The notes beneath the pieces were generated by a model. It was not told where the DNA came from. It worked only from the letters and a program-made list of their open reading frames with translations, and ran no database searches. A program made the position numbers and the translations under genes. This document shows positions 8,479 through 17,090 of a stretch of DNA of 26,442 bases, piece after piece (the first letter of the stretch is position 1; each line of letters opens with the position of its first letter). The stretch is from Chara braunii (taxonomy: Eukaryota > Streptophyta > Charophyceae > Charales > Characeae), in the NCBI GenBank assembly GCA_003427395.1, contig BFEA01000085.1, forward strand, positions 439,182 to 465,623, written 5' to 3'.

Positions 8479-8480
<2 letters not shown>
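8388..8480 (+). repeat. Module M, copy 1 (flanked by ATCGATAGAATG)
   Basis: A block of about 85 bp bounded on both sides by ATCGATAGAATG. The core contains GGCAGTGTATATTTCCACG and GGAAGATTCATTC. It recurs at 8673-8770 and 26256-26350, each time followed by a GT tract. Confidence 0.8.
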
Positions 8481-8566
<86 letters not shown>

Positions 8567-8567
8567 N

Positions 8568-8632
<65 letters not shown>
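8480..8632 (+). repeat. (GT)n(GA)n compound microsatellite
   Basis: About 34 bases of GT followed by about 119 bases of GA, with an N at 8567, so the true GA length is uncertain. The apparent Arg/Glu or Ser/Leu frames here are repeat artefacts. Confidence 0.95.
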
Positions 8633-8634
<2 letters not shown>

Positions 8635-8672
8635 TATAAGTCTTCAGCCCCGCGGCTCGCCGCACGCCACGC

Positions 8673-8770
8673 GGATCGATAGAACAAGCAAATAAAGAAG
8701 TGGCAGTGTATATTTCCACGTTTCAGCGGAAGATTCATTCCGTTTTTGCGTGTCCTATCGATGGGATGTG
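8673..8770 (+). repeat. Module M, copy 2
   Basis: A diverged tandem copy of 8388-8480: it starts GGATCGATAGAACAAG, keeps the GCAGTGTATATTTCC core and ends CTATCGATGGGATG before a short GT tract. Confidence 0.75.
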
Positions 8771-8889
8771 TGTGTGTGAGACGTTCATGATTCGACCAAG
8801 GAGAGAGAGAGAGAGAAAGAGAGAGAGAAAAAGGAGAGAGAGAGAGAGTGAGGTGCAATATAGTCCTTGGGTGCACGTGGAATCTGAGT

Positions 8890-9270
8890 GGGGAGAACAA
8901 GGTTGTGAGTGTAGCGCGAGACATACCTGGTGCTGGAAGCTGCGACATTGGTCGCCATATGCTCGTACTTCGGGAATGCTGTTGATGTCATCTTTCGACT
9001 TCGTAGTATAGGCTAGATAGGATCTGCCACGTGTAGTATGGGCGCCGAGCGCCAAAATAGGATATCAACTCTGATCCTTCGTCGATGATGATGGGACTAC
9101 TTCAGCATTGTCAATTATGAATTCTTGGTGTATTCTTATTTGAGGAATCTTGTGATTCGGTTCTACTGTTGGTTCGAGGTCATGACTATCTGGTCTTGTG
9201 TACGTGATGCTGCTTGATTGCTGAAGATCGCTATTGCTTGTCTTCCTTTGCATTATCATTGTTTGATCAT
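8890..9270 (+). repeat. R3 unit 1 (SINE-like)
   Basis: The most complete unit. Its landmarks, in order, are GACATACCTGGTGCTGGAAG, CGTACTTCGGGA, TAGGATCTGCCACGTGTAGT, GGGCGCCGAGCGCCAAA, GATGATGATGGGACTAC, GGTTCGAGGTC (9171-9181, near the B-box consensus), TATCTGGTC, GATGCTGCTTGATT, then TTGCTATTGCTTGTCTTCC followed directly by an ATT tract. No coding content. Confidence 0.7.
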
Positions 9271-9313
9271 TGTTGTTGTTATTATTATTACTATTATTAT
9301 TATTTTATTATTA

Positions 9314-9354
<41 letters not shown>

Positions 9355-9360
9355 GCTATT
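9271..9360 (+). repeat. (GTT)/(ATT)n microsatellite
   Basis: The tail of R3 unit 1, about 90 bases, mostly ATT with interruptions. Confidence 0.95.
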
Positions 9361-9745
9361 AAATGCATGGTCCGCGGGTGCTAGGGGCATCTGAATGACG
9401 GGGATCCGGGTAGTGAAAGATACGAGAGACATACCTGGGGCACGAAGCGAACTGCATTGGCAGGTATCTGCCCGTACTGCGGGAGAGGTATGGCCACCAT
9501 CTTTGACATTCCGGTAGTATGATAGATAGGGTATGTCACCTGTAGTCTGGGCGCTGACCCAGGTAGGATGCCGGTTTGATTCTGTAATGATGATGATGAT
9601 AATGTGAGGGCACTTGCCTTGTATTGGCAATGGGCTGCACGGGTGACATCTTTAAGTACTTCGGGTTGCCGCCAGTGTCAACTGTTGCATTGTCATTCGT
9701 AGGCTTGTAGTAGCTGTGTAGGAGTAGGATGGGCACTGAGCGCCA
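9361..9745 (+). repeat. R3 unit 2, rearranged
   Basis: The front half (GACATACCTGGGGCACGAAG, CGTACTGCGGGAG, CACCTGTAGTCTGGGCGC) is followed after a short GAT repeat by a second partial front half (9618-9740) with GACATCTTTAAGTACTTCGG and GGGCACTGAGCGCCAA. The back half with the B-box-like site is missing. Confidence 0.6.
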
Positions 9746-9937
9746 AGTGTGAGAAGTGAAAAGACTGGACTCTTGTGTAGGTGTCGGGAGAGTATGATCT
9801 CCTTGACACTAGTTTTCAGTATTAAGAAACCTCCATTGGTGTATTATTGGTGCAATGCTGCTCTCTGGACATGGTGTGACTATCTGACTTTCAATAAGAC
9901 GGTATATTTTGGTTTTGTCATCTCGCTATTGTTTATT

Positions 9938-9961
9938 TATTTATTTTTTTTTCTTTTTCTT

Positions 9962-9992
<31 letters not shown>

Positions 9993-10027
9993 TTATTATT
10001 ATTATTATTCTTATTCTTATTATTATT
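9938..10027 (+). repeat. T-rich, (CTT)n, (ATT)n compound microsatellite
   Basis: TTTA/T-run, then about 11 CTT units, then ATT units interrupted by CTT. It sits directly before R3 unit 3. Confidence 0.95.
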
Positions 10028-10029
10028 TA

Positions 10030-10420
10030 GTGCATGATGACTCTAGGTGCAAGTAATGACTGTGTGTTGGGGATCGAGGTCGTGAGTGATACGGAGGACA
10101 TACCTGGTATCTAAAGTCGAGATTTGTGCGTACTTCAGAAGGACGGTGGTCGTCGACATTCCGACATCGTAGCTGTGAGTTAGGTAGGATCGGCCATCCG
10201 TAGTCTCGGCGCGGGAATGCCAAATAGGACAATAACATTGGTTCTGCGTTAATGATGAATGAGACTATACCAGATTTTCAACTACGAGCTTTTGCTGTGT
10301 TCATCTGGTGGGACTAGTAATGCAAAATCTGTTTCTGGTTCGAGGTCATGACTACCTGGTCACGTGTGTATGGTGCTGATTGATATCTGGAGTTGCTATT
10401 GCTCATTTTCTTGGCGGTAG
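10030..10420 (+). repeat. R3 unit 3
   Basis: It contains the full landmark order: GGACATACCTGGTATC, CGTACTTCAGAAG, GTAGGATCGGCCATCCGTAG, TAATGATGAATGAGACTA, GGTTCGAGGTC (10337-10347), TACCTGGTC, GTGCTGATTGAT, GTTGCTATTGCTCATTTTC. This unit ends in a (GA)n tail rather than ATT. Confidence 0.7.
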
Positions 10421-10489
10421 AGAGAGAGAATGAGAGAGCAAGACGGAAAGAATGGGGAAAGAGAAAAGAAAAGAAAAGAAAAAAAAAAC
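10421..10489 (+). repeat. GA- and A-rich tail of R3 unit 3
   Basis: AGAGAGAGAATGAGAGAG followed by AAAAG repeats, purine only. Frames here are compositional. Confidence 0.8.
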
Positions 10490-10795
10490 AAACAAAAAAA
10501 AACGGACAAACAAGCAAATGAAACATTGTCGTTCAAGAACACGCAGGCTCACGAGACAGAAAAAGGGACGGACACGGTCAAACAGACAGAGAATCAGACG
10601 AACAGACCAGACATACATACGAGAACAGGCTTGCAGGAACAAACAGATACGGGCTGTTCCGGACACACAGGTGGACACGAACAGACGATCGGACAAGAGA
10701 ACACAGGAAAGAGAGAGTGAGGCAGAGAGAGGAGTAGGGAGAAAGAGAAGATAAAGAGAGAGAGAGGGGAGAAAAAGGGAGAAAGGGGGATGAGC
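10490..10795 (+). repeat. Degenerate ACAG/GACA tract with purine-rich end
   Basis: Heavily enriched in ACAGACA, GGACA and CAAACGGAC words to about 10710, then a GAGAGA/GGGAGAAA purine tract to 10795. No reading frame with family features. Confidence 0.7.
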
Positions 10796-11077
10796 TGTGG
10801 TGTTACCTGCACGATTGAGCACTGTTGTTGACATCTGACAACAAGCACTGATGGGCGCTAAGCACTTGAACTCATGTTGATCAAAGGAGACTGGTCACTC
10901 TGTTTTGAATCACCCACTTTGAACTTGTGATATACTTTGCAATCTGCAAAGTCTGGGTATACGCATGTTATCTAATGCGCTCAAGTAGGTGACTGAACAG
11001 TTAGTTCCCTCGGAAATGTATCTGCCCCGCTGTGTTTCGATCGAGGGCAGATTGGCTATGAGTAACGATACCGTATA
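10796..11077. other. Spacer with an R3 scrap
   Basis: 10800-10870 resembles part of R3 (GTTGTTGACATCTGAC, ATGGGCGCTAAGCAC). The remainder is unrecognised. Confidence 0.4.
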
Positions 11078-11489
11078 AGGTAAAGGATAAGAAAGAGAAA
11101 GAAGGAGAAGAGNGAGGAGAGAGANAGAGNTAGAAGAAGAAGAAGAAGAGGAAGAAGAAGAGACACGATAGAGAGATAAAGAGAAAGAGAAAGGGGACAG
11201 ACAGACAGTGAGAGAAAACGGATGGACAACGTANAATAGAGNAACAAANANCATCAGACANATACAAAGTCAGGCTAACAGTCAGCCACACGGACGGCCA
11301 GACAGAAAGTCTGGTACAGACAGACAGGCACACTTACTGCCTGAACAGACGGCTACGTTGTGTGAATAGACACTCTCTTTNTGCACGAACAGACACACAG
11401 ACTCACGACACTTATTGATAAANACACATTCACACANCCACACAGATNCTGTGACCCACGCAGTCGTGATCACACAGATACGCAGGGTA
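11078..11489 (+). repeat. Purine-rich then ACAG-rich low-complexity tract with many Ns
   Basis: GAA/GAG repeats (about 11078-11165) then ACAGACAGACAG-type sequence to about 11460. Twelve single Ns fall between 11113 and 11448, so base-level reading is unreliable. Confidence 0.75.
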
Positions 11490-11667
11490 GCGACCTAGGC
11501 TCTGCGTTGATGATGGTGAGACTGCACTTGCATCGTCAACTGTGAGCTTTGTTATAGTCTTTATTGGTGGGACTCGTAATGACGTTCGGCTTTGGTTCGG
11601 GATCATAACTATCTGTTCACATGTGTAAGGTGCTGCTTGATTAGCTATCACACATTTTTCTTTGCAT
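11490..11667 (+). repeat. R3 unit 4, back half
   Basis: Starts at CTCTGCGTTGATGATGGTGA and keeps GGTGGGACTCGTAATG, GGTTCGGGATC (11594-11604), CATAACTATCTG, GGTGCTGCTTGATTAGCTAT and TTTCTTTGCATTA, ending directly in an ATT tract. The front half is absent. Confidence 0.7.
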
Positions 11668-11751
11668 TAATATTATTATTATATTATAATTATAATAATA
11701 ATAATTATTATTATATTATTATTATTATAATTGTTATTATTACTATTATAG
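11668..11751 (+). repeat. (ATT)/(AAT)n microsatellite
   Basis: The tail of R3 unit 4, with AT-rich interruptions that make it partly self-complementary (ATTATAATTATAATAATAAT). Confidence 0.95.
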
Positions 11752-12299
11752 CAACTTACAAATGAAGTATGGGTGTGTGTGTGTGTGAAAGAAGACACAG
11801 AGAGAGAGAGAAAGGGGGGACTGTGCCAAACTGTCCATTGTGTGATTCTGACAGGTGCTACTTCAATTTTTCTTTGTCTTTTGATTTCCTGGAAATGATC
11901 CAAGATGCGCGCCTGGGCATCATGACTCTCATGTCAATACTACCCCGACAAGAATCGACCCGAAGAGTAACTGCCAAAGCAGATTGAAAGCTGACTGTTT
12001 CATTCATACAGTGCAAAACCTGCTTAACGTTAGTGGCGCTCCTATAATTGGAGGCGCCTTCCATCAACTTCCCCGGGCCAACCGTCAATGACGTCATCCG
12101 ACCCCGCCAAATTGAGACTCACCCACACGCACTTGCACGTGCACGCACATCGTCCCCACTCAACAAGTAAGCACGAGACATACATGCAAGATCGTTTGAT
12201 CACAGGCATATCCAGGGAACACACCAAACAAAGTCTGATTCTGAGTCTTTACCGTGACCATCTATGGGACAGACTTGTGGTTGAAGACTACACTGATCG
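11752..12299. other. Spacer, nothing recognised
   Basis: A short GT tract (11773-11787) and GA tract, then mixed sequence. The frame at 11769-11987 starts in the GT repeat and has no family features. Confidence 0.4.
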
Positions 12300-12445
12300 G
12301 TAACACACAAACACAGTAACAGATAAGCATAGCGGAAGAACAAAAAGACGAAAGCATAAGGAGACAGACAAAACACAGACAACAAAGGGCAGAGACACGG
12401 TCAGACAAGACAAACGGATACAGATATAGCGGACAAGATCTGCGC
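12300..12445 (+). repeat. Degenerate ACAG/GACA tract
   Basis: Dense ACACAA, GACAGACAAAACACAGAC and AGACAAGACAAACGG words. It directly precedes R3 unit 5. Confidence 0.65.
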
Positions 12446-12464
12446 AGAAAAGTAGATAGGAAAC

Positions 12465-12660
12465 CAACATTGGTTCTTCGCTGATGATGATGGGGCTATC
12501 TCAGCATTGTCAATTCTGAGCTTTTGCTGTGATCTATTTTGAGAAACTCGGGATGCTGTCCTGCTGAGGGTTCGAGACCAAGACTATCTAGTCTCGTATG
12601 TATGATGCTGTCTGATTATTGGATTTTGCTATTACTCATCTTCCTTGCGTTTTGTTTTTA
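12465..12660 (+). repeat. R3 unit 5, back half
   Basis: It keeps TTGGTTCTTCGCTGATGATG, CTCAGCATTGTCAATTCTGA, GCTTTTGCTGTG, GGTTCGAGACC (12569-12579, an exact Pol III B-box match), CTATCTAGTCTCGTATGTAT, GATGCTGTCTGATTATT and TTGCTATTACTCATCTTCC, then T-rich sequence into an ATT tract. Confidence 0.7.
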
Positions 12661-12682
12661 TTTTATTATTATTATTATTATC
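12661..12682 (+). repeat. Short (ATT)n tail
   Basis: The ATT tail of R3 unit 5. It encodes the poly-Leu start of a 138-codon frame (12645-13061) that I do not regard as a gene. Confidence 0.9.
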
Positions 12683-13224
12683 AGACTCATTTTCGTTCAC
12701 ACTTTTCATGTATGTAAACAGCAGCACTGCAAACTGGCGACATGCGCCCCAGACAATACTCGGAGCCCAACAAACTCATTATTCGCACACTCTGGATCAT
12801 CCTGAATATCACACACGCACCACTCTGAGCATTCGCACAACTCACACGCGCCTCGCATTGAGCTACAGCTATGGCTGCAGTGGCTGTCTCTACTCTATCG
12901 CGACGGATACTCCTCGTCTCTCTCGCCCGCTGCAACCTCCGGGTTCCTGCAGACCACTTTGCACAAGTCGCTGTAGCAGCGCTGCCTCATGGCTCACACG
13001 AGAAAGGATGAATGACTACTCGCTGCCTTTTGGGTTATACTTCTGCAGCTCGTTGGTCTGACCATCTCCCATGTCCGTGGTGCATACAATCCCGTGCGGC
13101 ACTTGCTTGATTGGACTCGGGGTAACTGGGAATGTGCCGCTGATTGCATGGAGGTTTACCGCTGACACGGTGCAGTTGCACTGCTAACCTACAGGTCGGC
13201 CCCTACACCTACGCTAGCACACGA
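12683..13224. other. Spacer, nothing recognised
   Basis: Mixed-composition sequence. An open plus-strand frame runs to 13061 but shows no domain and starts inside the microsatellite. Confidence 0.4.
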
Positions 13225-13345
13225 TTAACAGAAGGACTGGACAGATAGACAACCTGGACAGACAGACAAACGAACAGACATACAAAACAAGTTCAGTATC
13301 ACATACATTACACACGGTCACACTATGACTGACACGCATACACGG
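13225..13345 (+). repeat. Degenerate ACAG/GACA tract
   Basis: GGACAGATAGACAACCTGG followed by ACAGACAGACAAACG-type words, fading into CACA-rich sequence. Confidence 0.65.
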
Positions 13346-13565
13346 TCCCTGTCACCCAAATGCACGGAGCGTCGGACAAAGAACAGTGACATTGACTACT
13401 GAGTCGGTATAGGCCTGAGGGCTTGAGCATTGGCTCATTACTTTATTATATTGCTATGTTTGGCTAGATGCTCAGTACCATGATGCTTGCTGGTAGTATA
13501 AAGCTACTCAAACACTTGTGTGATCTCACGACACGGTTTTGGGTATCATTCGTTTCCATATCCCT

Positions 13566-13582
13566 TGTTATTATTATTATTA

Positions 13583-13622
<40 letters not shown>

Positions 13623-13655
13623 CAATATTATTATTATTATTATTATTATTATTAG
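13566..13655 (+). repeat. (ATT)n microsatellite
   Basis: About 90 bases of ATT with few interruptions. The sequence before it is not a clear R3 unit. Confidence 0.95.
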
Positions 13656-13674
13656 TATTTATATCATTTGAGAT

Positions 13675-13690
13675 CTCATGCTAGCATGAG
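13675..13690. other. Perfect 16-bp palindrome
   Basis: CTCATGCTAGCATGAG, 20 bases after the ATT tract. A self-complementary site or a cruciform seed; function unknown. Confidence 0.8.
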
Positions 13691-14419
13691 AGTCAGAGGT
13701 AGGAAAATGGTGCGAGGCAGCAAAGCAGGGGGGAGTCGTCAACGAGTGTGGCGGCTCTTACCTCCTTCATCCTCCTCCGCTTTCCTATGTCTAAACCCCA
13801 CATGGACATACAACCATCTTCAAGCAACATAGGTGAAAATAAGTGTTTTCAAATAACTTGTTGAGATCAGAACTCAAACACAAGAGACTCCTATTCCATA
13901 CTTGATCCACGTAACAGGGCGATTTCGGGAGCTCTGCCGGAGTTCACGCGGAACTCTGGAGACAGGGAACGACAAGGTATCCTACTTTGACCCAGTTGTT
14001 GTTTCAAGACATATAGGCTATCATCCGTAACGATGATCATAAGGGTTAGGAATTCAGGTTCAGTATTTCTTAAAGGGCGAAAGGATGGACGGAAGTCTGG
14101 GACTGTGAATAGTGCGGGTAGGGAAAAGGCTGGCTGGGTGAAAACTAATTGCTTCTGATACAACGATCTTGCTATGTGGGTATTCTTTGGGGATGTGAAT
14201 GCAAAGAGGATCGATTACTCATATTCTTCTCTCTATACGTCGCCTAATGATGATGGGTATTTATTGTTTCAACTTATTATGATTGAATGCAACGATGATG
14301 ATCCATGCCATTTATTTCTTGTCATACGCCTGATCCAAGCATAAGTCCCCGAAACTGACAATGGCTCAAGGCGAGTGTCATCAAAGGCGATAACTTGATC
14401 CGTCGATAAGACTTGTGTG
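13691..14419. other. Unrecognised spacer; one weak minus-strand ORF
   Basis: A 90-codon frame runs from 14163 to 13891 on the minus strand (starting MYQKQLVF, ending GSSME). I recognise no domain, signal or membrane segment. It could be chance. A 6-bp hairpin GAGTTC/GAACTC lies inside it. Confidence 0.2.
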
Positions 14420-15535
14420 GAGGTAAGAATAGCAGGGAAAGCCTGCCTTAACTTCGATAAGCCTTACGTTCGGTCGGTGGTAAGAGTAACAAGGTTCCTT
14501 TGACACCCGCCTTATTGAGGGCTAGTCAGTGATAAGAGTAGCAGGGAAAGGCTGCCTTATCAGTGACTAGTCTGATATAAAAGTAGCGAGGTTTCAATGA
14601 CACTTGCCTTATCATCGACCAATCTAACATTCTTTCAGTGGTAAGAGTAACACTATTGAGGTCTAGCCAGTGATAAGAGTAGCAGGGAAAACATGCCTTA
14701 TAAGTGACTAGTCTGATATCAGAGTAGCGAGGTTTCAAGGACACCTGCCTTATCATTTATTAGCCTAACATTTCTTTCAGCGGTAAAAGTAGCAGGGATC
14801 CGTGGACACCCGCCTTATTGAGGAGTAGCCAGTGATAAGAGTAGCAGGGGAAACCTGCCTTATCAGTGACTAATCTGATATAAGAGTAACGAGGTTTCAA
14901 GGACACCTGCCTTATCATTGACCAATCTGATATTCATTCAGTGGTAAGAGTAGCAAGNNNNNNNNNNNNNNNNNNNNNNNNNNNNNNNNNNNNNNNNNNN
15001 NNNNNNNNNNNNNNNNNNNNNNNNNNNNNNNNNNNNNNNNNNNNNNNNNNNNNNNNNNNNNNNNNNNNNNNNNNNNNNNNNNNNNNNNNNNNNNNNNNNN
15101 NNNNNNNNNNNNNNNNNNNNNNNNNNNNNNNNNNNNNNNNNNNNNNNGTGACTAATCTGATATAAGAGTAACGAGGTTTCAAGGACACCTGCCTTATCAT
15201 TGTCCAATCTGATATTCATTCAGTGGTAAGAGTAGCAAGGATACTTGGACACCTGCCTTATTGAGGTCTAGCCAGTGATAAGAGTTGCAGGGAAAACATG
15301 CCTTATCAGTGAGTAGTCTGATATAAGAGTAGCGAGGTTTTAAGGACACATGCCTTATCAAGTGATCATCCTAGCACTCTGTCAGTGATAAGAGTAGCAA
15401 GGTTCCGGGTGACCTGCCTTGTCAATATCTATTCAGTCATAAGAGTAGCAGATGAACTTGCCTTATCAGTGACTAGCCAATGATAAGAATAGCGAGGTTT
15501 CAAGGACGCCTGCCTTATCAGTGACTAGCCATGGG
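14420..15535 (+). repeat. GATA-dyad satellite, about 50-bp units in a 161-bp higher-order repeat
   Basis: Each unit has a left box GATAAGAGTAGC, then AGG, a short variable loop, then CCTGCCTTATC, so it is a dyad with GATAAG on both strands, followed by CAGTGACTAGTCTGAT-like spacer. Three variants alternate: A (about 51 bp, CTTATTGAGG end), B (about 48 bp, inner CAGG/CCTG) and C (about 62 bp, GAGGTTTCAAGGACACC). A units start at 14480, 14641, 14783, 14944, 15226 and 15387. The 14641 A unit is about 20 bp short. The array decays at its right end. No coding content; the apparent minus-strand frames are repeat artefacts. Confidence 0.9.
14958..15147. other. Assembly gap (190 Ns) within the satellite
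   Basis: It starts inside an A unit and ends inside the spacer of a B unit. Array continues on both sides. Confidence 0.99.
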
Positions 15536-16729
15536 TTAAGCCTGCCACTAAATGTGCTTCAGCGCACAGGGGCCAAGGCTCACAAGGTTTGCCTTTTGTC
15601 AAACAGACTCCACTAATAAGCGGATATATAGCCTGAATGGTCTGCCATACCACCGCCAACTTTCTCCGCGATCTGCATTGTTCAGTCTTAATTGATTATT
15701 TCTGATTTTACTGAGGAGGTAAAGTGAGGTCTTGATTCAGAGAGACCTTTGAACTTCTGATTGGAGCTCTGTCACATGATTTCATTCTGAGTGAAATAGA
15801 TGGTATTGCTTATGGTCACTAGGGACATGGGGTTCATAAAAGAGGGGGAAACTAAATAGAATCACAGGGACGAAAGAGCGAGGAATGAGTTTTGTTCGTC
15901 GCCTGGACCGATTGGGCAGTGCACTGATAGTTAGATCGGGGAAGAAGTTAGGCAGTAGGATGATGACAAGCACCAACTTTGGTCACAAGTCTAGATGGGG
16001 TCTTCCAGATCTCTACGTCGAAGAAAGAGACGTCAAGATTCTTTCGGACTGTGTTGTGTCTAACAGGTTCATCACTCTTGGAGAGGACTACGGAGGAAAA
16101 TCCGTAAGGAAACTGCACTTATCATCGGATAACAGGTCCGTATAATTCCGACTCAACTTCCACATGGCTTGATACCCACACCTAAGACAAGACGTAAGAA
16201 GGGAACAGATAAATCTTCCTCTTGTATCTAAACCTGAAGTTGTTCAAATCACACTCAGAGGTCTTTGAAAATGTGAAGGGTTGGGGTAAGAGGAGTCAGG
16301 TTTAGGAAGGAATGTTGTTTTCAAGATGTTGTGGTGTATGAGACTTGTCATGAATGGATTGAAGGTTGACGCTTGTAGCGCATTTTGTGTCTGCATCTGT
16401 ATATGTGTATATGATTTTCTTGCATCTGCACAGGTGTTGGACATTGTGTTGTCTTCTAGATTTGGGATCACTTGGGATAATTGAACAACGGGCACAACAA
16501 TTGTGAAAAGTGAAGTCCACTGTTCATTCAGCTCCCCTGACTTATGTATATATATATATGTGAATGAGATCGTAGGCTGTTCGGGGCCTAAAAGTTATTT
16601 GTCCAGGCTCTGTCTTGAGAGAATGGGAGAGTACAAAGGGGCTTGACTCAGACTTTTCTCACACATGGTAAACAAAGTAAACATAGAGTCACTGTCATAG
16701 TTAGCTAAGCGTGGAAGACTGTCCGAGAA
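15536..16729. other. Unrecognised spacer
   Basis: No repeat partner found in the window. It holds a small hairpin GTGC/GCAC near 15558-15571, a short TA tract near 16547-16560 and one weak ORF listed separately. Confidence 0.4.
15885..16145 (+). CDS. Hypothetical 86-residue ORF
   Basis: ATG to stop with balanced composition: a basic N-terminus (MSFVRRLDRLGSALIVRSGK) and an acidic centre (LYVEERDVKIL). I recognise no domain, targeting signal or repeat, and no splice sites or neighbouring coding exons support it. It may be a chance frame in spacer DNA or a fragment of a decayed retroelement protein. Confidence 0.15.
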   Translation: MSFVRRLDRLGSALIVRSGKKLGSRMMTSTNFGHKSRWGLPDLYVEERDVKILSDCVVSNRFITLGEDYGGKSVRKLHLSSDNRSV

Positions 16730-17090
16730 AGTCGACCTGATTATATAGTCCGTCCGGGGAATTAGCACCTCGGGGCACGACATACGGGTCAGTCTTAAGG
16801 CGTTCTATCGCGCGTATGCCTATGCTACGGCGATCGAGAAAACGCCCTCGGCTGGCCAACCTCTGCGATTGCATGTAAAAGCCTTCGTACATGGGTCAGA
16901 AGCTCAGCAGGGATACGCCCATCTAAGGGATGGTGACAGACCCCGCAAATGGAGGTAATGTTGTACCTCGCGGGATCCCTAACCTGTCGTAGGGAGTCGT
17001 GAGAGGTATAGCATGCGCGCACGGTCGGAGTGGTGTTTTAGTAAAGGTGACAAAAAGAGACTCCTGCATGACACGACCGTGAGGTCCGAC
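16730..17090 (-). repeat. R2 dispersed repeat, copy b
   Basis: Inverted and diverged relative to 3400-3765. The strongest block is 16825-16925, whose reverse complement shares CTTCTGACCCAT, GCTTTTACATGCAAT and GAGGGCGTTT with copy a. The stem-loop at 16967-17003 matches the one in copy a. Confidence 0.65.
16967..17003. other. R2 stem-loop, copy b
   Basis: CTCGCG, GGA, TCCCTA, loop ACCTGTCG, TAGGGA, GT, CGTGAG: twelve pairs including one wobble. It corresponds to 3485-3539. Confidence 0.5.

Larger units (their letters stand above)
5443..8632. mobile_element. R1 long repeat, copy 1
   Basis: It aligns collinearly, in the same orientation, with 23279-26442, about 90 percent identical by eye over 3 kb. 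Both copies start sharply at TGTCGGACC; the flanks before that share nothing. It interrupts or truncates the minus-strand protease fossil. Contents in order: four hairpins (5450-5820), a 66-bp tandem repeat (5903-6034), a tRNA-like scrap and GAAA-loop hairpin (about 6340-6438), a T-rich stretch, a purine-rich kilobase (6740-7560), then GT and GA microsatellites. It encodes no transposase or polymerase I can see, so it would be non-autonomous if it is a transposon. Its right end is undefined because copy 2 runs out of the window. Confidence 0.8.

Noticed and set aside
8459-8719. Arg/Glu, Ser/Leu and Thr/His repeat peptides on both strands
   Set aside because: These are translations of GT and GA microsatellites.
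10403-10834. Pairs of overlapping 80-143-codon frames in purine-rich DNA
   Set aside because: Strand composition removes stop codons; there are no domains.
12465-12500. Hammerhead ribozyme core from CTGATGA
   Set aside because: The second conserved core (GAAA with a closing stem) is not found at the required spacing here or at the CTGATGAAG string near 21400, which lies in gag.
12645-13061. 138-codon plus-strand frame with a hydrophobic start resembling a signal peptide
   Set aside because: The poly-Leu is encoded by the ATT tract and the rest has no family features.
14526-15219. Repeated minus-strand peptide MIRQVSLKPRYS
   Set aside because: It arises from the satellite unit read in one frame; stops fall in every unit and part spans the N gap.
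14420-15535. CRISPR array
   Set aside because: Units are head-to-tail with no unique spacers of constant length, and the context is eukaryotic.
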